Assembly: GCA_029974875.1 (NCBI GenBank) | Contig: JARKQP010000714.1 | Location: forward strand, 1 to 21,338 | DNA length: 21,338 nt | Origin: Mobilitalea sp. | Lineage (GTDB): Bacteria; Bacillota_A; Clostridia; Lachnospirales; Lachnospiraceae | Reading direction: 5' to 3' | Shown here: piece by piece, positions 14,866 through 21,338 of the stretch | How positions within the stretch are numbered: position 1 is the first letter of the stretch | How the letters are laid out: every line of letters starts with the position of its first letter | Notes under the pieces: model-generated | Told to the model about the DNA's origin: nothing | The model's input: only the letters and a program-made list of their open reading frames with translations | Databases searched by the model: none | Translations under genes and position numbers: made by a program

Positions 14866-16917
14866 ATGAACCAAAAAACCCTATTTGAGAAAACAGATGA
14901 AATCTTACACGGAGGAGATTATAACCCGGAGCAGTGGCTTGATCGTCCGGATATCCTGGAAGAGGATATCCGTCTCATGAAACAGGCGGGCGTGAATGTG
15001 GTTACACTGGGTGTTTTCTCCTGGTCGGTCTATGAACCGTCGGAAGGGGAATTTCATTTTGACTGGCTGGAAGGTATCATGGATAACCTTTACCGGAATG
15101 GTATCTTTACCATACTGGCAACACCCTCCGGTGCAAGGCCGGCCTGGCTCGATGAGAAATATCCGGAAGCCATGAGAGTGAGTCGCACCGGGATCCGTAA
15201 CCATCACGGAGTCCGCCACAACCATTGTATGTCCTCGCCAAAGTACAGGGAAAAGGTAGGGGTGATAGTTCAGAAGCTTGCAAAGAAATTCGGAAAGAAT
15301 CCGGTGCTTCTTCTGTGGCATATATCCAATGAACTGGGCGGTGAATGCTATTGTGAGCTTTGCAGAGAACGCTTTCAGGAGTTTTTAAAAAATAAATATC
15401 AAAGCAACATCGAAACATTGAATCAGGAGTGGTGGACCACCTTCTGGAGCCACCGTTTTAACCGCTTTGATCAGATTGAGCCACCATATTCAAACGGAGA
15501 AAGCTCCATTCATGGACTCAATCTGGATTGGAAACGGTTTAATACCTGGAATATGACGGATTATATGAAATTTGAGATAGAGCTTCTTCGTAAATTCACG
15601 CCGGATATCCCGGTTACAACTAATTTTATGCGCCTTTATAAAGCTCTGGATTATTCCGTAATGGCGAAGGAACTGGATCTTATTTCCTGGGACAGCTACC
15701 CGGAGTGGGACAATGATTATGAGGCGGCAGTAAAGACTGCCAATGGAGCCTCCTTTGACCACAGCATCATGCGCTCCTTTAAAAAAGATAAGCCCTTTCT
15801 TCTGATGGAGAGCGTACCAAGCCTCGTTAACTGGCATCCCTATAATAAGCTGAAACGGCCGGGGACCCACAAGCTTTCCTGCCTTCAGGCAGTAGCCTGC
15901 GGTTCCGACATGGTGGGCTATTTCCAGTGGAGAAAGGGCAGAGGCTCCTATGAACAGTACCATGGAGCCGTTATGGATCACCTGGGAAGAAGTGATACCA
16001 GGGTCTTTAAAGAGGTGGAGGAGGTTGGAAAACTCCTTAAAAGGCTGCAGCCTGTTGCAGGAAGTATTGTAAAGCCCCAGGCAGCCATGATATTTGACTG
16101 GAATAACTGGTGGGCAATTGAAGACATGGCAGGACTTAGTAAGGATAAGAAATATGAGGAAACCTGCCGAGCTCTGTATGGGCTTTTTATAAAGCACGGC
16201 ATTGAGATGGATGTGATATCCTCCGATGCGGATTTTACAGATTATAAGGTGCTTGTAGCACCGATGCTGTATCTGCTGAAGCCGGGTACGGCTGACAAGC
16301 TAAAGGAATTCACGGCTAATGGCGGCAGCCTTGTGGCGACCTATCTGACCGGTTATGTGAATGAAAATACCCTGTGCTGGCTGGGAGGCTTTCCCGGTGA
16401 TGGCCTGACAGAGCTGTTTGGCTTATATACGGAGGAAATTGATACTCTGTATCCGAAGGATACGAACGCAGTCTCCTTCCGGCCGGAATTCATCCACGGA
16501 GACTACCATGCCTTTGACTACTGTGAAATTATAAGACCTCAGACAGCAAAGATACTCGGAGAATATACCCGGGATTTTTACGGCGGTACTCCTACCGTTA
16601 CGGTAAATTCATATGGAAAAGGGCATGCGTATTACGTGGGTACCAGGATAGGAGAGGATGGGATGGAAGCATTGCTTAAAAAGGTCTGGGAACAGGCTGG
16701 GATAGAAGCGGTTTCCCTTCCCGAGGGAGTGGAATACCACAGCCGTTTAAGAAGTGGGGAATGCTTTGAATTCTATCTGAATTTCAGTGATAAGGCTCAA
16801 AAGCTTACCTTGGTTAAACCGGGTAAAAATCTTATTACCGGCGAAGCAGTAGCAGAGATGCTGACCCTTGCGCCTTTTGATGTAGCTGTGATTTATCGTG
16901 AATTCCCCATAATTTAA
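14866..16917 (+). CDS. beta-galactosidase, GH42 family (second of two)
   Basis: This 683-residue paralogue of the preceding gene has the same predicted reaction and cytoplasmic location. HGGDYNPEQW is near the N-terminus. The acid/base is E156 in WHISNELGG and the nucleophile is E315 in FLLMESVPSLVNW. The zinc cluster is C121, C161, C163 and C166 (ECYCELC). KLKRPG and YFQWRKGRGS are more typical GH42 sequences than the first copy's MFFQMRQSVAG, so the two may differ in specificity (for example linkage or chain length). ATG 14866 is chosen because AGGAGG (14851-14856) lies nine bases upstream; ATG 14857 directly abuts that site. It is co-transcribed with the first copy by spacing. A 179-bp gap follows it. 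Confidence 0.95.
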   Translation: MNQKTLFEKTDEILHGGDYNPEQWLDRPDILEEDIRLMKQAGVNVVTLGVFSWSVYEPSEGEFHFDWLEGIMDNLYRNGIFTILATPSGARPAWLDEKYPEAMRVSRTGIRNHHGVRHNHCMSSPKYREKVGVIVQKLAKKFGKNPVLLLWHISNELGGECYCELCRERFQEFLKNKYQSNIETLNQEWWTTFWSHRFNRFDQIEPPYSNGESSIHGLNLDWKRFNTWNMTDYMKFEIELLRKFTPDIPVTTNFMRLYKALDYSVMAKELDLISWDSYPEWDNDYEAAVKTANGASFDHSIMRSFKKDKPFLLMESVPSLVNWHPYNKLKRPGTHKLSCLQAVACGSDMVGYFQWRKGRGSYEQYHGAVMDHLGRSDTRVFKEVEEVGKLLKRLQPVAGSIVKPQAAMIFDWNNWWAIEDMAGLSKDKKYEETCRALYGLFIKHGIEMDVISSDADFTDYKVLVAPMLYLLKPGTADKLKEFTANGGSLVATYLTGYVNENTLCWLGGFPGDGLTELFGLYTEEIDTLYPKDTNAVSFRPEFIHGDYHAFDYCEIIRPQTAKILGEYTRDFYGGTPTVTVNSYGKGHAYYVGTRIGEDGMEALLKKVWEQAGIEAVSLPEGVEYHSRLRSGECFEFYLNFSDKAQKLTLVKPGKNLITGEAVAEMLTLAPFDVAVIYREFPII

Positions 16918-16951
16918 TCCTCGATATGAAGTGAGGGTTTCTGAGAAGTAT

Positions 16952-16980
16952 TTGTATTTAGGTTTCCGGCTGACTATATA
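16952..16980 (+). promoter_or_regulatory. weak candidate promoter before the GH106-like gene
   Basis: TTGTAT (16952-16957) and TATATA (16975-16980) are spaced by 17 bp, with 3 of 6 and 4 of 6 matches to consensus. This would allow separate initiation for the last two genes, but it is a low-information match in an AT-rich gap. Confidence 0.22.
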
Positions 16981-16994
16981 AGCCTGGCAACCCG

Positions 16995-17041
16995 TAACTT
17001 CACTGGGATATTTACGCAATCCCTATCTCTTACTGAAGTTA
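16995..17041. other. nested inverted repeat in the gap before the GH106-like gene
   Basis: TAACTTCA (16995-17002) pairs with TGAAGTTA (17034-17041), and GGGAT/ATCCC pair inside it (17005-17009 with 17019-17023). An additional GGCT/AGCC hairpin lies just upstream. No T-run follows on the plus strand (ATAAAAAAAC), so it is not a plus-strand terminator. It may be a leader structure of the downstream gene. Confidence 0.4.
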
Positions 17042-17096
17042 TAAAAAAACATTAACACACAAATATATGCTTGCTGCTCAAAGTTTGCAGGCTTTG

Positions 17097-20000
17097 ATGA
17101 AAGGTATGGCTATTATTATGTTATATAAAAATAAAAATCAGCAGGAACTGAGCGACGAGCTGTTTCGTCAGCCGACAAGTGAGTACCGCGGCACGCCTTT
17201 CTGGTCCTGGAATTGTAAGATTACGAAGGAGCTGATTGACGAACAGCTGGAGGTATTTAAAAAAATGGGCTTTGGGGGCGCACATCTTCATCCCCGTACA
17301 GGTTTGGCAACTCCTTATATGGGAGAGGAATATCTGGAGTATATCAGGTACGCCTGTGACAAAGCGAAAGAAATGGGAATGCTGACCTGGCTTTATGACG
17401 AAGATCGTTATCCCTCCGGTGCGGCAGGCGGTATTGTAACAGAGGATATGGAGTTTCGTTCCAGACATCTTGTTTTGACCCGTAATAAAAAGACTGCAAT
17501 GTGTAAGGACAGGGAAGAGTTTCTTTACCAGATCCAAAGCGGGAAAAAGCCGGCAGGATATTATGTAACGGCTTATCAGGTAGTTCTGGAGAACGGTTAT
17601 CTTTCCGATTACAGACATCTTTCTCACGAGAAAGCGGACGATGCGGCACAGGAGGAAAAAGGCTGCGGTAAAGTCTGGTATGCTTACCTGGTACTTGCAG
17701 AGGAAAGCCCCTGGTTTAACGACCAGACCTATCTTGATGCCCTGAATAAAAAGGCGGTAGAGCGCTTTATCGAAGTTACACACGAGCAGTATTATAAGAC
17801 AGTCGGTGATGAGTTCGGCAAAGCAATTCCGGCTATTTTTACCGATGAGCCCCATGTAAAGGGTAAGATGACCCTGCCCTTTGCGGAAGCTGCGGGAGAT
17901 GTAACCCTGGTCTATACCGATGATTTTTCCGATACCTTCAAAGCCCGGTATCAGGTAGAACTGCTTGATGTACTGCCGGAGATTTTATGGGAGCTTCCTG
18001 ACGGGAAGATATCCAGCCATCGGTACCATTATCATGATCATTTGACAGAGCGTTTTGTATCCGCTTACTCCGATACAATTGGGGAATGGTGTGAGAAGCA
18101 TAAGATAGCCCTGACCGGACATTTCCTTTCGGAACGTACTTTATTTTCCCAGACTCTTGCCCTGGGTGAAGCAATGCGCTGCTACCGCAGCTTTCAGCTT
18201 CCGGGAATCGACATCCTCTGTGACCAGAAGGAATTTTCAACGGCAAAACAGGCGGTCAGTGTGGCAAGACAGAACGGGAGAGAAGGTGTTATCAGTGAGC
18301 TTTATGGTGTTACCCATTGGGATTACGGCTATAAGGGCCATAAGCTCCAGGGGGATTGGCAGGCGGCTCTTGGAGTTACCATCCGGACACCCCATCTTGC
18401 ATTTATGTCAATGGAGGGCGAAGCAAAAAGAGACTGGCCGGCATCCATTAGCTATCAGTCTCCCTGGTATGAAACCTATTCCTACATAGAGGATCATTTT
18501 GCAAGAGTAAATACGGCTTTAACCCGTGGTAAGGCTGTTGTAAAGGTGGGGGTTATCCACCCCATTGAATCCTTCTGGATTTCCTATGGCCCCAATGATC
18601 AGACTCAGACGGTACGGGATCAGTTGGATGCGAATTACGAGAATCTGATGCAATGGCTGCTCTATGGCATGATTGACTTTGACCTGATATCCGAAGCCCT
18701 CCTGCCGGTGCAGTGCGCTGCACCCGGAGCACCGCTTAGGGTAGGTGAGATGGAATATGATACAATCCTCGTCCCGGACTGCAGGATAATCCGCAGTACC
18801 ACATTGGAACGGCTTGAGGCCTTTGCTTTACAGGGCGGCAAAGTAATCTTTGCGGGAAGAGTCCCTAAGCTTGTAGATGCTAAGGTATCGGATCGTGCTC
18901 AGAAGCTGGCCGACCGTTCTGTTAGAATCTCCTTTAACAGGGAGGAGCTTTTAGATTCTCTGAAGGAAGACCGCTTGATTGAAGTACGCTATAGGAACGG
19001 AAAGCTGTCAGATAATCTGTTTTATCAGCTGAGGCAGGACAACAACTGCAGATGGCTGTTTATCTGCCATGTAAACCAGAAGAAGAACCGTATAGACATA
19101 CCGGAAGAGTATCAGCTGCGTTTAAAAGGAACCTACCGGGTCTTCCTGTATGATACGTTAAAGGGAAGCAAGGCAGAGCTGTCGGTGGAACACAAAAAAG
19201 GAGACACCTTGTTTCCGATGGGTCTTTATGCGGAGGATAGCTTACTCCTTAAGCTTATGGATAGCAACCCGGGGGAAGAGACGGTGGTAAAGGAAGAGAC
19301 GGTCGCAAAGGATGAGATAGTGGCAAAAACCTTCTATCATCCCGAGGGCTTTACTCTTTCTGAACCTAATGCAATGCTTCTCGATTATGCAAGGTATCAG
19401 TTCAATGACGGTGAAATGCAGCCGAGAAATGAAATCTTGAGGATTGACAATGAAATCCGTACCCTGCTTGGTCTGCCGCCCAGACAGGATGCCTATAAGC
19501 AGCCCTGGAGAATTGCGGATGAAGAGGATATCAAGAATTTTGTGACTCTTTACTATGAATTTGAATCAGAGCTTGAAGTAAAGGATGCACAGCTTGCAGT
19601 GGAACGGCCGGAAAATGCGGAAATTACATTTAACGGAGAAAGGGTAAAAGCAAATAAAACCGGATATTATGTGGATACCTTCATTACAACGCTTCCTCTG
19701 CCTGAAATAAAGAAGGGGATCAACCACCTGATACTTAAAATCCCATTCTGGAGAAAAACAAATTTAGAAAATATATATCTTTTGGGTGATTTCGGGGTGG
19801 CAGTCAGAGGTTCTTTGGCTGTCCTTACAGAGGCTCCTTCAAAGCTGGAATTTGGCGATATCACAAGGCAGGGACTCCCTTTCTATACAGGCAACCTTAC
19901 CTATCATTTTAATATCGAAGCTGCTTCGCAGGAGAAAGAGGTAATAATAGCTGTTCCGCATTTCTCTTCTCCGGTGCTGGGAGTTTGTCTTGATGGTGAG

Positions 20001-20246
20001 GATATGGGGCTGATTGCCTTTGCACCGCACAGGTTAAAGCTGGGTAAGCTAAAGAGGGGGCTGCATAAGCTGGATATCATACTCTATGGCAACCGTTTTA
20101 ATGGTTTTGGAACACTTCATAACTGTAATGAGGAATACATGTGGTATGGCCCGGATTCCTACCGTACAACAGGCAGCGAATGGAGTGAAAGTTACGGTTT
20201 AAGACCCGTAGGAATTTTATCAAGGGTTGAACTATATGAAAGGTAG
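17097..20246 (+). CDS. large GH106-like glycoside hydrolase, possible alpha-L-rhamnosidase
   Basis: A predicted cytoplasmic glycosidase of 1049 residues without a signal peptide. The N-terminal barrel has PFWSWNCKITKELIDEQL (34-51), GGAHLHPRTGLATPYMG (60-76) and WLYDEDRYPSGAAGG (98-112), then IFTDEPH, ALTGHFLSE and ELYGVTHWDYGY. This pattern resembles GH106 (compare its WWHWMNGNITKEGI opening), whose known members cleave alpha-L-rhamnose from pectin. A tandem six-residue linker (727-744) precedes a C-terminal beta-sandwich region with GH2-type sugar-binding features (ITFNGERVKANKTGYYVDT, LYGNRFNGFGTLHN). Several ATG codons are possible (17067, 17097, 17106, 17118); 17097 has AGG five bases upstream, but none is strong. 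The family assignment is from motif memory; other alpha-glycosidase specificities are possible. Confidence 0.68.
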   Translation: MKGMAIIMLYKNKNQQELSDELFRQPTSEYRGTPFWSWNCKITKELIDEQLEVFKKMGFGGAHLHPRTGLATPYMGEEYLEYIRYACDKAKEMGMLTWLYDEDRYPSGAAGGIVTEDMEFRSRHLVLTRNKKTAMCKDREEFLYQIQSGKKPAGYYVTAYQVVLENGYLSDYRHLSHEKADDAAQEEKGCGKVWYAYLVLAEESPWFNDQTYLDALNKKAVERFIEVTHEQYYKTVGDEFGKAIPAIFTDEPHVKGKMTLPFAEAAGDVTLVYTDDFSDTFKARYQVELLDVLPEILWELPDGKISSHRYHYHDHLTERFVSAYSDTIGEWCEKHKIALTGHFLSERTLFSQTLALGEAMRCYRSFQLPGIDILCDQKEFSTAKQAVSVARQNGREGVISELYGVTHWDYGYKGHKLQGDWQAALGVTIRTPHLAFMSMEGEAKRDWPASISYQSPWYETYSYIEDHFARVNTALTRGKAVVKVGVIHPIESFWISYGPNDQTQTVRDQLDANYENLMQWLLYGMIDFDLISEALLPVQCAAPGAPLRVGEMEYDTILVPDCRIIRSTTLERLEAFALQGGKVIFAGRVPKLVDAKVSDRAQKLADRSVRISFNREELLDSLKEDRLIEVRYRNGKLSDNLFYQLRQDNNCRWLFICHVNQKKNRIDIPEEYQLRLKGTYRVFLYDTLKGSKAELSVEHKKGDTLFPMGLYAEDSLLLKLMDSNPGEETVVKEETVAKDEIVAKTFYHPEGFTLSEPNAMLLDYARYQFNDGEMQPRNEILRIDNEIRTLLGLPPRQDAYKQPWRIADEEDIKNFVTLYYEFESELEVKDAQLAVERPENAEITFNGERVKANKTGYYVDTFITTLPLPEIKKGINHLILKIPFWRKTNLENIYLLGDFGVAVRGSLAVLTEAPSKLEFGDITRQGLPFYTGNLTYHFNIEAASQEKEVIIAVPHFSSPVLGVCLDGEDMGLIAFAPHRLKLGKLKRGLHKLDIILYGNRFNGFGTLHNCNEEYMWYGPDSYRTTGSEWSESYGLRPVGILSRVELYER
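19275..19328 (+). repeat. three 18-bp in-frame tandem repeats encoding a charged linker
   Basis: Units at 19275-19292, 19293-19310 and 19311-19328 encode EETVVK, EETVAK and DEIVAK. They lie inside the GH106-like gene at a domain boundary. Being in frame and divisible by three, copy-number changes would lengthen or shorten the linker without breaking the protein. Confidence 0.85.
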
Positions 20247-20254
20247 GAGGAAAA

Positions 20255-21338
20255 ATGGAGGAGAAAATGACTTATGCCAGATTAGTTCCGCCTCTTCCGG
20301 CGAGGACGGAGCAGCTCGAAGCACCGGTTCAGGCAGCAAACATCCACTGGAACCGACCGGAAGAGAAGGACGGAAGCTTGATTTACCATGGGAAGCTTAC
20401 TATTCCAGGGGAGTTCCGGGACTATGGTATCAGGCTTTTGATGGACAGCGTTGGCTGTGAGGCACAGGTTTCTGTCGATGGGAAGGAGATCCGCCGTCAT
20501 TACGGAAGCTATACGCAGTGGGACTGCGACATCACAAAGGAGGAGGCGGATAAGGAGGAACTGTTGATCACGCTTATCCTGAAGGGCAGGGAAGGGGAAT
20601 TGAGTCCGTACCAGACCGCCGGAATACTGCGCGGTATCTATGTGGTGGCTTTGCCTAGGGCTTATGTCAGTTGCCTTAATGTTCAGACGAAAGAGAATGA
20701 GAATGGCCGCATGCAGCTAAAGGTACAGTATTCACTGGAAAACCATGAGCAGCTGGCGGATGAGCTGGAAGCAGTTCTTAAGGATTCTGAAGGCAAGGTT
20801 GTTCTCAGTAAAAGACTTGGAGAAGAGGAGGTGTTCGCCTCTGGCAGCGGTGATTTTTCCGTGGAATGCCCGGAGGTAAGGCTTTGGGACAGCGAGCATC
20901 CAAATTTGTACCATTTTTGTCTGGTGCTGAAAAGTAACGGGAAGATACTGGAGGAAGTAAATCAGATGGTTGGTTTTCGTCATCTGGAGAACAGGGGAGG
21001 CAATATCTACTGGAACCACCGTCCTTTGAAATTGCGCGGCATCTGCTACCGGGAACCCCTTGCCACAGAGCCGGAACGGGATGTGAGGAAGGAGCTGGAG
21101 CTTTTTCAGGCAGCCAATATTAATTATATCCGAGGGCTTTTCTATCCCTTCAGCAGAAAATTCCTGGAGCTTTGTGATGAAATGGGCTTCTATGTGGAAG
21201 AAGCGTCAGCAGTCAGTGAGGTAGGACAGAGCATAGCGGCTACCCAGAATGCCCCGGAACTTAGAAACCGTTATCTGGAGCAGCTCCAGGAATTTTCTGC
21301 TGAAGTGATAGAAAAGCCCTCGGATATAATTAATATTG
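20255..21338 (+). CDS. GH2-family glycoside hydrolase (beta-galactosidase or beta-glucuronidase type), C-terminus off the right edge
   Basis: The 361 visible residues show the N-terminal layout of GH2 enzymes. The jelly-roll sugar-binding domain (about 25-140) includes IRLLMDSVGCEAQVSVDGKE and GILRGIYVVALPRAYV. An immunoglobulin-like domain (about 141-240) ends LWDSEHPNLYHF and VGFRHLE. The barrel then begins with NHRPLKLRGICYREP (254-268), NINYIRGLFYPFSRKFLELC (288-307) and DEMGFYVEEA. The window ends at EKPSDIINI, which is where the catalytic NE motif would follow shortly, so the active site cannot be checked. ATG 20255 has AGGAGG four bases upstream; ATG 20267 with its own GGAGG is an alternative. 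It starts eight bases after the GH106-like stop, whose stop codon overlaps the ribosome binding site, so the two are translated from one transcript. Confidence 0.9.
   Translation, partial: MEEKMTYARLVPPLPARTEQLEAPVQAANIHWNRPEEKDGSLIYHGKLTIPGEFRDYGIRLLMDSVGCEAQVSVDGKEIRRHYGSYTQWDCDITKEEADKEELLITLILKGREGELSPYQTAGILRGIYVVALPRAYVSCLNVQTKENENGRMQLKVQYSLENHEQLADELEAVLKDSEGKVVLSKRLGEEEVFASGSGDFSVECPEVRLWDSEHPNLYHFCLVLKSNGKILEEVNQMVGFRHLENRGGNIYWNHRPLKLRGICYREPLATEPERDVRKELELFQAANINYIRGLFYPFSRKFLELCDEMGFYVEEASAVSEVGQSIAATQNAPELRNRYLEQLQEFSAEVIEKPSDIINI

Noticed and set aside
15490..16197. Minus-strand open frame (235 codons) inside the second GH42 gene
   Set aside because: It is antisense to a conserved catalytic region with no ribosome binding site or domain. 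Shadow frame.
17121..17855. Minus-strand open frame (244 codons) inside the GH106-like gene
   Set aside because: It shows no domain or start signal and lies opposite conserved motifs of the plus-strand gene.
20227..20460. Plus-strand frame overlapping the GH106-like and GH2 junction
   Set aside because: It is in a different frame from the GH2 protein, which has ATG 20255, a ribosome binding site and clear domains to the window edge.

Overview
This window looks like a carbohydrate-utilisation locus from a Clostridia-type Firmicute, most likely a Lachnospiraceae relative. The reasons are strong AGGAGG ribosome binding sites, moderate-to-low GC with AT-rich spacers, a YesM/YesN-type two-component pair, and an LplB/YtcP/YtcQ-type sugar ABC importer without its own ATPase. 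The assignment comes from gene content and style only; there is no rRNA or marker gene.

Layout. On the minus strand (1-2488) a sensor histidine kinase is followed by an AraC-type response regulator that runs off the left edge. Everything else is on the plus strand. Module A (2774-8293) is an alpha-L-rhamnosidase (GH78), a five-bladed beta-propeller glycosidase of GH43/GH32/GH130 type, and a DUF1537/OtnK-family acid-sugar kinase, ending in a probable terminator. Module B (8670-12402) is two permeases and a lipoprotein solute-binding protein, closed by a strong terminator. Module C (12834 to the right edge) is two tandem GH42 beta-galactosidases, a large GH106-like glycosidase, and a GH2 glycosidase cut off just before its catalytic motif.

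How it may work (inference): the kinase senses an extracellular or envelope cue and the regulator activates at least modules A and B. The promoters of A and B share a collinear, gap-free 109-bp region with identical block spacing and an identical CCATATAAT -10. The binding lipoprotein and permeases import an oligosaccharide. None of the complete glycosidases shows a signal peptide, so rhamnose and galactose would be removed inside the cell. Rhamnosidase plus beta-galactosidases suggests pectic (rhamnogalacturonan) fragments or rhamnosylated plant glycosides. The kinase hints at an additional acid sugar.

The most unusual non-coding features are (1) the twin operator-promoters, and (2) a 147-bp structured repeat present in full at 5414-5560 and 12567-12713. 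Its 31-nt arms differ at five positions between copies, yet each change is compensated on the opposite arm. A third, left-half copy lies at 12482-12566. Several short tandem repeats also sit just upstream of start codons or inside a linker.
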